A stretch of 64,000 nucleotides of DNA. It comes from Oreocharis arfaki. Its lineage: Eukaryota > Chordata > Aves > Passeriformes > Paramythiidae. Position numbers and translations under genes: made by a program. Each line of letters starts with the position of its first letter. Position 1 is the first letter of the stretch. Of this stretch, positions 37,801 to 48,815 are shown one piece after another. The stretch covers positions 645,585-709,584 of the forward strand of contig VZRR01011628.1 in the NCBI GenBank assembly GCA_013398015.1. The letters run 5' to 3'. The notes under the pieces are model-generated. The model made no database searches, had not been told where the DNA came from, and saw only the letters and a program-made list of their open reading frames with translations.

Positions 37801-39188
37801 GCAGCTTCAAGTCACTTCTACAGAGATTGAGAGAGAGGATTTCTGCAGGTCTACCCCTTCGAAGACTGGGGGTAAGACACTTTGAATCCTAAGTTATACT
37901 ATTTATTCACTAGCTGTAATTCTAACAGTACCTTTAACTCCACGTGTATATTACTAGTAACCCCTTTTTGTTTTTCCTGTGTAGTAAGAGTCTGTTTTAA
38001 GTCTTATGTCTGTCAATTTTGTGTCAATTAAATAAATAATCAATTTTATAATAGACTGGATCAGCCAATTATTAAAGACCCTGCAAATCAGAGTGCATTT
38101 TGGAGTGCTGGCCACTCCAATACAGTGACTGCCGATTGTCAGAGGCCTAGGCAACGTCCAGGAGCTGATTTAAACTTACATCATCCATTTGTAACAAGGT
38201 GGTAGTCTTGGATTTGGCTTGTAGTCCTTGCCCCTCTCCCTAAGGAAGAAGCTGGACTTCCTGTTGTGTGGATAAGGAAAGATTTGCACATTTGTCAGCC
38301 AACCCTGTAAGACTTTATAGCCAATCATCCATATTTCCTTACTCTGCTTTGCACCATCCATACTTGCTTTAGGATGCAGTTACACTTTTTCTCTGATTGC
38401 AGAAACCTGTGATAGAAGAATCATCCATGCCAGACAGTTGTGCCTTTCCAGCCACAGGTTTACATTTCTTGTGATGATTCTGCAGAAAGAACAGCTGAGC
38501 TGAGCATTTAAAATTTCAGAACAAAAATATGCTCTGAGGGGAAAAATCTTTTTTGTAAGAGTTTTGCCTTCTCCCTCAGTACTGAGAATTCAACTGGGTA
38601 TTATCTAAAGATGACAAACTGGTAGAGCATTTTTAAAGTGATGTGATAAGTTTTTCCATCTTGGTTCAGTATCCTTGGTACTGTACAGTCATTTTCTAAC
38701 ACCGAAAGATTCCCACGAAATTTTTGTGCCCTTTTCTTCTCTTTGAACCGGGTGGATAGTCTCATATTTAGTCCATTAACCCAGAAGTTTGTAGATGACC
38801 TATATCAATTGTCTCTACTGAGAGGTATCAATATTTCTTGAAACAGTGGACATGTTCATTGTTTTTCATAATTTTATAAGAATGAGACATTGATTCTCCT
38901 TTCTTATGTCAAACAAAATCGTGCTTATGAAATCAACAGCTTTTGTAGGACGTCAGTTCATAATGCTCTGAGTGACATGGAGCTGAGGCTCTTGCTGAAC
39001 TCTCAGAGACCATGCCTGATCTGATAGGAACCAAATTTGATTACTGCAGAGAGATTTTTAGGTCTAAACAGTGACCGGGAGATGACGGTTTCATACCCTG
39101 AAAAAACACATGTTTCTAATGTCCCTATTGATTAGAACATGTTTAAAATGTTCCTCAGAATGGTTTTCTCATTTTTAACATAGACAAA
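34821..39188. other. Unique AT-rich sequence, no gene seen
   Basis: About 4.4 kb with no supported gene or interspersed repeat. Frames such as 37250-37693 (minus, 147 codons) show no recognisable domain and lack a convincing exon context. A GGGGGGGG run lies near 36533-36540. Confidence 0.5.
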
Positions 39189-39216
39189 GTTTTGTTTTGT
39201 TTTGTTTTGTTTTTTT
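39189..39216. repeat. (TTTTG)n short array
   Basis: About five TTTTG units followed by a T run. A second T-rich stretch with TTATTATT follows at 39336-39360. Confidence 0.85.
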
Positions 39217-40184
39217 CTTGTTCTGTTGTGCCTATTAAATATTTTTTCCTTAGGTCTTCAGGTGAAAGATTTGTAATCCTGCCCATTAATTATGGCTGGT
39301 TTGATTGACAGAAAAACAGAACAGAAGAGTTGTTTGTTTTTTTTTTATTATTATTTTTTAAGTGTAATGAAGCTTTTTCTTCTTCATCCTTAGTGACACA
39401 ATGTATCCAGCTATTAGCACACTTTTTGTATGTATAAGTGAAAGCAGGGAAGAAGAGAGTGAGGAAGACAGGGAAGCAGAGATGAAAAACTCCAACATTT
39501 GATGGGAAATTGAAGAAAGTGAGAGAATAATCGCTTAAAAAAAAAAGAGTTATATGAAAAGGGGAAGTTAATTGGTATAGAAAACTAAATTCAATATCCA
39601 TTTGTGGGCTGCTTTAATGGTTTAATAAACTGCCAATTTTGCACACATGCACTTTGCAGTCGTACTAGGAATTTCATCCCCAGCTTTTACCGGGAAAAGA
39701 TAAGCAAGCAAATATACTGTGGCCACTGAATGCCCTAGTACTGTGTTTTATTATGTTTACTTTATAATCCCATCATCCCTATGCCACCAGCATGCTTGAG
39801 GGGTAGTGGAGGCAGCAGTCGGCACTCCCTGTTGGCTCCCTGTCTTTCACTGCTACCCTAAGGTACTTAAGAATGACAGTATAAAGAATTTCTGTGCAGA
39901 TGAGGCTGTAGATTTGGGGAATTGGCTGCTTATAGACAAGGATTCTTTTGGTAGACTTAATTCCTTTAGCAAGGGTGAAGAACCATCTGTGGGGATTCTT
40001 GTCATGTATAAGGAAGTTAGTCATGCTCTCTGTGGAGTTGAGTTTCTTGAATTTTAATGAAACTCGTGTCAATCTGTCTCTTCTGTACCCCTGCGTTGAA
40101 ATCAGTGGTCAGCTAGTCAACAATCACAACAGTAAATCACAGCAGATAAGTCATTCAGGACAGCAGTGAAGAATTTACAGTTGG
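39217..40184. other. Unique sequence, no gene seen
   Basis: Short frames on both strands (39290-39601, 39779-40072, 39806-40057) have no recognisable domain. Confidence 0.5.
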
Positions 40185-40224
40185 CTTTTCTTTTCTCTTT
40201 TCTTTTCTTTTCTTTTCTTTTTTC

Positions 40225-40255
<31 letters not shown>

Positions 40256-40301
40256 CTTTTCTTTTCTTTTCTTTTCTTTTCTTTTCTTTTCTTTTCTTTT
40301 C

Positions 40302-40334
<33 letters not shown>

Positions 40335-40420
40335 CTTTTCCTTTTTCTTTTTTCTTTTCCTTTTTCTTTTCCTCTTTTTTTCTTTCTTTCTTTCTTCCTT
40401 TCTTCCTTCCTTCCTTCCTC
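40185..40420. repeat. 236-nt homopyrimidine tract, (CTTTT)n-rich
   Basis: Uninterrupted T/C from 40185 to 40420. The core is (CTTTT)n with CTTTTTT variants, passing into CTTT and then CTTCC. Beyond the single A at 40421 the sequence stays pyrimidine-rich to about 40500. The Phe/Ser/Leu frame on + and Lys/Glu/Arg frame on - are repeat translations. Confidence 0.97.
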
Positions 40421-42209
40421 ACTTCCTTGTTTCCTTCCTTCCTCTCTCCCCTCATTCCTCTTTTTTCCCTTCTTTTCTCTGATCCTTCTTCCTTGCCTTT
40501 TTCATCTTCTGCTGACCTCTTTTCTTCCCAGAAAAGTAGTTTGAAAATGTACAAAATGAATTATTGCCATTTTTTTTTTGTCTTTGAGTGATAGGTGTTT
40601 CAGAGTGTGAGGAGAGGAAAGAGAAAAACACCTTGCATTTTGGAGATATTTTATCTTTTTTGATCCTTCTATGCTTTTTACTGCTCATTTAAATGACTTT
40701 CCATGCCCTTGATTTCTTTCAGTATCTGAAACACAGAGACTGAATTTTACTTCTGTAATTTTTTTTTTTTAAATTTATATATATGGTAATATAATATGCA
40801 TGGGAATCGATAAATCTATTTTAAAAAGCACAGGTTGCAAAAAAGATCGCTATAAGTCACAGAGTACTGGAGAAATATTTTAAGCTTCTAAATTCCAAGA
40901 GGTGTGTACATGAAGCAGTTAAAATCAGAAAAGATATTTTGTATAATATGCTGCTTCATTAAAATTTGTTCTTCTACTCTAATGAGACAGCTTTCAGACT
41001 CCAACAGTAAATACAATACAGTGAAGTGTTCCCTTGTTTTCTTTCTGTTTTTTCTTTGTTTTTTCTTTGTTTTTTTCTTTTTTCCTTTTGTTTTTCCATC
41101 ATTTTCTTTTCTCTCCGATCTGTACAATTTTGAAAGGATAATTGTCTTTCTTGGGCTTGCTTTGAAAGCTTCTAATAATATTATGGAAAGGTTTTTGGAA
41201 CTGATCAGAAAACATAGATGTGCACTCGGCTTCCCATTTTAGGCTAAATGGGGAGAGGAGATCGAAACACCGACGTAAATGAGCCCTCCTGGGCTGCAGA
41301 GACCTGTCCTTCCTCCTATTGACATCATGGCACATAACCTCTTTCCTATTAAGTTCTATTTTAAAAGTGAATAAAGGACAATTGCAGAAACAAAATCCTC
41401 AAACAGTTGAGCTCTCTGCTCTAATGCAAGAGTCACGTTTTTAGGGTGGGGGTCCTTTTTTTTTTTTTTTATTTTTTATTTTACGTTGTCACTCGGTTTG
41501 TGCAAACTACAGCAAAAGTAGGAATAAAGTAAGACGTCAGCCATCCTACTTCATCCCTTTCAATCAGGGACAGCTATATAATAGACATTATACAATACAT
41601 TAGAAAAACACACATTTTTTTTTCTAAATTTTATACTACCATGCACAATAGGCTACAGATCATATGCTGCACATGACAAAGATTCATGGTAGGAGAGTGA
41701 AAGATGCTGGAGGATGAGAGGATGAGAAATCATGTCCATGGCCGTTGTTCTGGGCCCTTCCACTCTTGCATTGTTTGATAAACAAAGTTCCCAGATTGCC
41801 AGGGAAAATGGTGTCTTGATAGAAATTGTTCAGCTCGGACACCATACCAGACTAATGAGATTATGTGATCTTGAATAAACCTGGTTTGGATGTGGACTGT
41901 TCAGATTGAAGTAGTATGAGTTTGTCCAAAGCTATATGCATTGAAATAATTTTTGATCTTCTTTTAGTACCTGGCAGGTATCAAATTACTTTTCCACTTG
42001 GGAAAGTTAATTTTGCTCCTTCGTCCTGATGCTGAGCTTGTACTCAGAAATAGCTACAAAAATCTATTTGAGTGTGTAAATTTCAGGGTTGTTTTTTTTT
42101 TCCCCCCATAACACGGGAAGAGAATTCCATTTATAAGAAGCTGCTGATATGGTGCTAACAGCACCAAGGTCATGATTTCCATCCCCACTGAATCCTCTTG
42201 GCCATTCAC
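40421..42209. other. Unique AT-rich sequence, no gene seen
   Basis: T-rich tracts at about 41036-41110 and 41457-41475 and a T/C run near 42090-42107. No gene could be supported. Confidence 0.5.
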
Positions 42210-42274
42210 AAAGATTTAGATTTGATGATCCTTGTGGGTCCCTTTCAGCTCAGAATATTTTGTGGTTTGGTACA
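42210..42274 (+). mobile_element. CR1 LINE 3' terminus, short
   Basis: 'tagatttgatgatccttgtg', 'ggtccctttcagctcagaat' and 'attttgtggtttggt' match the last 60 bp of a CR1 copy, where the family reads 'gatgatccttgtgggtccc...actcagaatattctatgattc'. The terminal ATTCTATGA units are degraded. A 5' extension into 'ccactgaatcctcttggcc' is possible. Confidence 0.6.
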
Positions 42275-42857
42275 GACATCCTTATCCTCATGTAAGGTAA
42301 AAGCCAAGATTTCCTGCATTCCCAACTCCTGTAACTTCGTGTGATTTTTTTAAATTAATAGAATTATGCAAAAATAAACTTCAGATATTTCCATTCTGCA
42401 ACAGATTTTTAAAAAGTCTAGTAGTCTCAACTGTAGAAAAATGTAGAATTCATTCAAGCTGGTGCCAAATGTCAAAACATTAGAACTTTCCATGCAACCA
42501 AGATGTTCATTCTCTTAATTATGACATGTCAGGTTTTGTTTCCTCTTATTATGTCAATTGTAACATTTGCTTGCATTAAATGCTTTTTCCAAAACACTGT
42601 GAATGTTTTGCCTTCAAATTTTCCTAATTTGTCTGTCTGAATTTTACAGATAGCCAAACAAAACTCAAAATGTTGCAAGGCTATAAGATTGTGTGCTTCA
42701 ACATTGTGAGAAGTGATAATCTTAAATTATAAGGCAAAGGAGAAAACCACTTACAGATTTGCAAGCCCAAACTTGATACCAGTTCTTTTTACTGTTCTTA
42801 TTGCACATAACAACAAAACATTCCTGTGCTGATAGTTAACTGACTGTTTTGTTTTGG
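42275..42857. other. Unique AT-rich sequence, no gene seen
   Basis: No feature could be supported in this stretch. Confidence 0.5.
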
Positions 42858-42878
42858 TTTTTTTTTTTTTTTTTTTTT
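42858..42878. repeat. Poly(T) tract
   Basis: About 21 T preceded by TTTTG units. Confidence 0.88.
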
Positions 42879-42957
42879 CAAAAGTCCATAAAGAAGAAAG
42901 AATATTTAGATTCCTAATTTAGTTGCTAGAACCTTTCAGTTTGTTTGCCTCTTTGCT

Positions 42958-42982
42958 TTTGGGGGTTCTGTTGGGTTTTTGG

Positions 42983-43013
<31 letters not shown>

Positions 43014-43107
43014 GTTGGTTGCTTGGTGTGTTTTTTGTTTTTTGGGTGTTTTTTTTGGGTTTTTGTTGCTTGTTTTTTGCTTGTTTTGGGTTTTTTGTTG
43101 TTTTTTG
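42958..43107. repeat. G/T-rich tract with (CTTG)n core
   Basis: About 150 nt of T and G with few C. It contains a seven-unit CTTG array at about 42985-43013 and repeated GGG/TTTTT blocks. The Cys/Leu/Phe/Gly frames on + and Lys/Gln/Asn frames on - are low-complexity translations, despite resembling membrane segments. Confidence 0.93.
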
Positions 43108-44379
43108 AGGTATTTAACTTCTGTTTCACTATGAGAAGCTAGACGATAAATCCTTTTTTGTCTTGGTATTCTGAGGACTATGGCATGGCAGAGTCACGCC
43201 ATACTCAGTCTAGCAGAGATATGAGAGGATTTTGACTGGAAATGTCCTATCTTACTTTAATTGCCTAAGCCACAGGAGCTGAGTGCTGATCTAGGGTATT
43301 TCTCTAGAACATAACAAATGTTAGTGAAGTAAAATAGCCAACTCAACGAAGCAAACCTTTCAGAAGCTGAAAAAACTATCCCATCTCCAGCTGGTGCCTA
43401 AGAGTGTCTAAGATGGACCAAGTGAAACGCCACATTTTTACACAGAATTCCAGAAACATCAAGGCTCATTTGAACCTTATCAATGATTGAACTTTAACTG
43501 ATGGGGTCCTCAGACACTGTTGATAATGACAGCCACATTAATATGTAGAAAACGCAGGTTAAGCTTCAATGTAAACTTACTGGCATTTAGGCAGTGACTA
43601 ATGACCTAGTGTGTTTGCAATAGGTATGTTCACAAGTTGCAATGCATTTGCTGCTGAAACACGTTACCCAGGAGAGGAAATACAGATTCTGTTGTTGTGA
43701 CCCACATTGCCCTTTTTATTTTTTTTTAATATCAACTCAGTTAAGAATTTTTCTTTGTTGCTGTCTGGTCAGTGAAAAAAGTGCAGCCTTTTCCGTTGAG
43801 TATTCAGATTCCTTCTGACTTTATAGCCACGAACCTGTCTGCTTTATGTGGCTTTTACTGGTTGCAACCTGCCTTCACATGTTTATTTCTTATGCTTAAT
43901 ACAGCATTTTCTGATCTGTAGTTAACCACTGTCAAAACAGATCAAGAATTTCTTCCTTTCCTCGGGGTAATTAATAGGGAAACTTCTTTCTTATTTTATT
44001 TTGGAAGTGTTTGTAAAAATTAATGAAGCATGTTTTGCTAAATTGAAGCTGTTGAACTTTTACAACTGAAATATATGCTGCCTTAGTGAGAAAGACTTGA
44101 GCATGGAGGAAAAAGTAATGCAGAGATAGTCCCTACTAAAGCAGTCACAAAAATGGCATGTATTTGTATTGCTTATTTTTTAATTGCATAACTTGCAATT
44201 CTTAAGGAAAAATACAATTATGTTACTGATCAACTAAGGCTAGTGCATCCAGTCTTGCATTTAAAGTACATTAAACTTCCATCTTCAATATCCCCAATTT
44301 CTATAACCTAATTATCCTTCAGGATATTATGTCAGTACACCGAGTTAGGAAAAGCAATGAAAAAATATATTCTCAACCT
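43108..44379. other. Unique AT-rich sequence, no gene seen
   Basis: No feature could be supported in this stretch. Confidence 0.5.
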
Positions 44380-45000
44380 TTCATGGCAGCCAACACGGCT
44401 TCATTGAGAGCAAATCACACCTGATCAATCTGGTAGCCCTCTGAAACCAGGTTACAGCAGTGGTGGATGAAGGAGGAGCAACTGACATCATCTGCCTGGA
44501 TTTGTTCAGAGCATTTGACACTGTGCTGTACAGCACCCTTGTCTGTAACCAGGAGAGGCATGGATCTGACTGATGGACCATTCTGTGGATGAAAAGTTTG
44601 CTGGATGGCCAGATGGCATTGTGGTCACTGACTCAATGTCCAGATGGAGACTAGGGGCAGATGATGTTGCTCAGAGGTCAGAGTTGGAACCAGCGTTGTT
44701 TAGCACCTTTGTAGGTGACATGGACATCAGAAAGTTCACTGATGACACTGAGCTGTGAGGTCACACACTGGAAGGAAGGGATGCCACCCACAGGGACCTG
44801 GACAGGCTGGAGAGGTGAGACTGCATGAACATCTTGAAGTTCAATGAGGCCAAGTGCCAGATCTTGCACTTGGGTCAGGGCAATCCCAAGCACAAACACA
44901 GCCTGGGCAGTGAATTGATTGAGACCAGCCTTGAGTATGAAGGCCTGGGGGTGTTGCACGTAATCCAACCTCTCCTACGGAGACAGGCTGAGAGACATGG
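44380..45000 (+). pseudogene. CR1 LINE reverse-transcriptase fragment, decayed
   Basis: Conceptual translation across changing frames gives recognisable CR1 ORF2 words: HGFIESKSHLINLVAL at the start (44386-44433), LDLFRAFDTVLYSTL (about 44499-44543), and KFTDDTEL near 44735-44758, which corresponds to the FADD catalytic motif of the reverse transcriptase with FTDD in its place. Then come FNEAKCQILHLG-like residues (44840-44875) and a GLGVLH-like end. Stops and frame changes are present throughout, and the segment between the SKAFD-like and DDT-like words is shorter than in the family. After 44960 the sequence jumps to the 3' UTR block 'ctcctacggagacaggctga', so the C-terminal part of the RT region is deleted. 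Not functional. Confidence 0.9.
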
Positions 45001-45284
45001 GGTATCCACACCTTCTCTAGACAACTTGTTCCAGTGTCTCACCATTCTCACAGTAAAAAGTTTCTTCCTAATACCTAACCTACACCTACCCTCTCTCAGT
45101 TCAAAGCCAGTCCCTCTCAACCTATCAGAGCATGCCCCTGTAGAAAATCCCTCCCTCCCCTTCCTATAGGTTCCCTTCAGTTACCAGAAGGATGAAATCT
45201 CCTTGGAGCTTTCTCCAGATGAGCAACCCTGGCTCCCTGAGACTATTCTCTGAGGAATTGCTCCAGCCCTCTGATTATCTTTGC
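45001..45284 (-). mobile_element. Inverted internal CR1 segment
   Basis: Reads as CR1 3' UTR on the minus strand: 'ggtatccacaccttctctag', 'acaacttgttccagtgtctc', 'accattctcacagtaaaaag', 'tttcttcctaatacctaacc', and on to 'ctccagccctctgattatct'. It lacks the CR1 3' terminus, unlike an ordinary insertion. It lies exactly where the plus-oriented element should carry this segment, and it is flanked on both sides by plus-strand CR1. Confidence 0.88.
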
Positions 45285-45413
45285 TTTGGAATTGTTAAAG
45301 GCCAGGTTAGGGAAGATGGTTGAGTCAAAGGTGCCCCTCCCTTGACAGGAGGATTCAAATTAGATTTGTGGTCCCTTTCAAACCAAATCAATCTATAATT
45401 CTATGATTTTCTA
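45285..45413 (+). mobile_element. CR1 LINE 3' end of the same element
   Basis: Resumes plus orientation with 'tttggaattgttaaaggcca', then 'cccctcccttgacaggagga', 'tttgtggtccctttcaaacc' and 'ctataattctatgattt', the CR1 3' terminus. Taken with 44380-45284, this gives one CR1 of about 1 kb in the order plus, minus, plus. Confidence 0.9.
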
Positions 45414-46595
45414 CAGGAACCATTGTTAAAAGTCCTTACTTAAATTGTGGTATTTTAACAGAAAGTTTAGGTCAAATTTACACATATGAACAAAAAAAGA
45501 ACACAGAGTGATAATGGAGAATTTCCATCTGAAGCTACAGGAAAAGGAAATCTTTGACTTATGCATCATAAGCCTTTGTTGCCCAGCTTTTTGTTCCTAT
45601 TGTCATTATGATATCTTTTTGACAACGTTTGCCCTTCTGAATCCATCATTTGTTCTGATGTATAAGGCTTAACTATCAGTGTTTTCTCTCTCTTATTTCC
45701 TCTTTTCTTTGTTTCTTTCAAATGGATTAGTCATCTAGTTTGACTATAGCCTCATTCTAATGAATGAAATAGACTGGAAAGAAAAGATAATATTCAAATT
45801 ACCATATGATTTAAACATGGTGATGCTGAAGGACTCAGCACTTAGCTTTTAGACTCTTAAATCCAAGAACTGAGTTAGACACGGGCATCCAGAACCAAAT
45901 AAAAGAGAATATAAATATTTCAGTCTGAAGTTTTCAGTGCTGTGGATTTTAACAGGGGGAAGATAGGTTTAAGAACATATCTGAAATTTCAGTTCTCTCT
46001 TGGACTGGAGGTCCTATGCCTGGATTGAGCTGGGTGCCTCTTCAAGGCTGGGATTCCAAACCTCAAATCAAATCGAGGTTTTGTCTAAGAGCATGAATGT
46101 GGGAATAAGTAACTGTAATAAGTAAATGAGGAGAACTTGTATGCAAAAAGACTTACAGTTCAGCCATGTAGACTCCTTTACCAGAAGGAGTTTTAGTTAT
46201 GACTCTTTCTTTATTTTATGACACCCGTCAGATTGAAAATTCTTTTTTCTTCTTTCATGTTTTGTTTCCTTTTACCACACTGGGAATGCTATTTGATATA
46301 ACGACAATGATGCTGAAGACGGCGATGACAACAATTAACTTATGTAATATTTCTTTTTCTGCCAGTCAGTTCTTTAACAACATTTAACTGAAGCTGCCGA
46401 AATGACGGAAAGGTTAGATTCAACTCTCTTTGCATCAAGTAATATGTTTTGGCTAAACTGGAAAGTTGTCTGGGGAGGTACACAGACATGGATTTTCCAA
46501 CAAACTACACTCTGTGTGTGTAGTAACTTGCATGTATGTGTTCTTTCTGCACACATGAAGGACAAGTCATTTATTGTTAGGTATACAAATATTAT
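45414..46595. other. Unique sequence, no gene seen
   Basis: No feature could be supported between the CR1 and the LTR. Confidence 0.5.
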
Positions 46596-47158
46596 TGTGG
46601 CTTAACCCCAAACAGTGATGAGGCTCCACACAGACATTCACTCTCTGCCTCAGGATGGGAGAGAGAATCTGAAAAGTAGAAGTGTGAAAACTAGTGAGTT
46701 GAGATTAAGAGTGTACAGGTGAAAAAATAAAAAAACAAAAAAACTGAGCACGAATAAAAAACTCGTCTACGACTTCCCAGGGCAATCAGGTGTTCAGCCA
46801 TCTCCAGGAGACCACAGCTCTGTCATGTGTAATGATTACCTGCCAAGACAGACATCATCACTCTGAACATCCCCATGTTCCTTCTTCAGGAAGGAATGCC
46901 ATGTGATCTAGAGTATCTCTGGGGTCACTTGGAGTCACTTTTCTCGGCTGTGACCCCTACTCACCTCCTCGTCACCCCCACCCCCCCGACTGGTGAGGCT
47001 GAGCGAGAAGAAAAAGAGGCCTTGGCTCTGTGTAAGCCCTGCTCAGCAATAATTAAAACATCCCTAAATTATCGACAAGATTTTCAGCACAAATCCAAAA
47101 CACAGCCCACACCAGCTATTATGAAGATAATTGACTCTACCCCATCCAAACAAGCACA
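46596..47158 (-). mobile_element. Solo LTR of an endogenous retrovirus, both ends present
   Basis: The 563-nt element begins TGTGGCTTAACCCC and ends AAGCACA on +, so it has TG...CA termini. The block order ('gtgaaaactagtgagttgag', 'ggtgttcagccatctccagg', 'atgattacctgccaagacag', 'acatcatcactctgaacatc', 'ctcagcaataattaaaacat', 'agcacaaatccaaaacacag', 'attatgaagataattgactc') matches a familiar avian LTR read on the minus strand. Compared with the copy at 26120-26605, the segment that would hold the TATA-like box is missing, and in its place the sequence goes from 'gttccttcttc' to 'aggaaggaatgcc'. No clear target-site duplication: the flanking pentamers ATTAT and ATATA differ. No gag, pol or env sequence beside it. 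Confidence 0.85.
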
Positions 47159-48815
47159 ATATAAATTTTGCTGTCACACTGAACAGCCCAATATAAGAGT
47201 ATACTTACACAGCTTTGATTAAAGTGCTAAAAGAGAAACACAGGATGGAGGGAAGTTTGCAAATTACAGCAAGGTGTGACATTGGACAACCTGGGACTGT
47301 CAACCTCCAGATGAATATTTCTAATAGCTTATGAAATGTATTTTGCAATATTAATTCATTTTGTTTTGGGGTCATTGACATTGTGCTGCCTTGCACATGT
47401 GTGATGGGGAGTTGATGGGCTGTACATAGTTTCATTAGAACTGAAGAACTGACTTAATACCTCTGCCAGACAAGCAGAAAAAGAACCACTGTAAAGCTCC
47501 AAAGAGCAGTGTTTATAAGTTTTCAAATAGAAGCTGAGAAACACCAATAAAGTTTGGATTCAGCTCAAGTGTACCATCAACATCAGGCAGCTTCCTGGTA
47601 TTTTTATTTATTTATTTTTTTATGATCCATTTATCTAGCACCACTGAAAGATCTATAGAGAAAATTACTGGGGCAAAACAGAGATCCAATTGCACACTGC
47701 ACAATAGGAGCAAATAATTCCTGTTCTCATTATTTGAATCGATAATTTGCTAAACCAGTATTAACAAGAGCAACAACTTTACCAGGTTAAGGGAGTTTTG
47801 TACTGAGTAATGACTGCCTGGAGAAGGAAAGAACAGAGGGAGTAAATCCTAGCAGCCTTTTACTATTGAGGTAGCACATGCAAGTGAATCAATAGTGGCC
47901 GGAAAGGTGGTGCTGTAAAGATGTTTTATTGGTTTGACTAAGTAAGTTGGCAGGGAAGCTGCTGCAAGTATCAGTGCAAACAATCAAACTGGCCCAAACA
48001 CAGAGTTGAAGCCCAACAGCCTTCACTTTCTTGGAAGCACTAAAAATAATGTTTTGGTCATAGGAGCCTACGTCATCCAGCCTGGCCTCGTGTCAAGGCT
48101 GTGAACTGCCTAGCCGGTTCAAACGTTTTCTTTCAATCACAAAGGACACCTTACCTCAGCCATTTGCAAAGGACTTTGTCCCAGCAAATGAGCTACAGGC
48201 ACACCTGAGTCCATTGCAGGAGAAAAGCATATGATAGCACTGAAGAGCTCAGTTTTGACTTACAACAGCCTGGATCTCTTCCTACTCTGCACACCTGCCT
48301 GGGGTAGTTAGCAGGAATCTCAGTGCTAAAGCTCCATTTGTAGCCACAGAGGCTTCTCCAAGGGGTGCTTCAATCTTGCTCAGATCTGCCTGACTCTCTA
48401 AAGCAGCCTGCCACTCTCCTTTTACTGCACTGAGAGCCCATGGACACCAGGCTCCCTAGTTAAATCCTTTGCTTAGGTACCAACATTTAGAAAGGTTGAA
48501 TCTGAGCCCACAAGCGCACAGACAGCATGTCAGTGTTTTTTAAACAGAGAGGCCATAACTTTGTTAATGCATGCTACATCAATTCGTTGGGGGGTTTTCT
48601 GAACATACATAAATTACATTTTCACCCAACAGAAATCTGTTGACCCACAAGACTTTCAACTTTGTTTTCAGGAAAGCACAATCTGCTAACATCCTTGCAG
48701 CACCAACAGCTTTGCCCATGCCTAGGGCAAAATAAGTCTTAACAGTGCTTTATTACTTTCTTAAATGTGTTTTATTTGAAGTAGCAATCGTAGTAATCAT
48801 AATAAACGGTAATAC
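47159..48815. other. Unique sequence, no gene seen
   Basis: No gene could be supported. A short TTTA-rich run lies near 47598-47622. Confidence 0.5.

Noticed and set aside
42923..43142. Hydrophobic Cys/Leu/Phe/Gly-rich frames resembling membrane proteins
   Set aside because: They are translations of the G/T-rich low-complexity tract.
45001..45284. Independent minus-strand CR1 insertion nested in the plus-strand CR1
   Set aside because: It lacks the CR1 3' terminus that target-primed insertions begin with, and it fills exactly the part missing from the host element. Not fully excluded; the alignment test is given in the finding.
26120..47158. The two same-family, same-orientation LTRs as ends of one provirus
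   Set aside because: About 20 kb apart, with a CR1, simple repeats and unique sequence between them and no gag, pol or env sequence. Both are better explained as separate solo or truncated LTRs.
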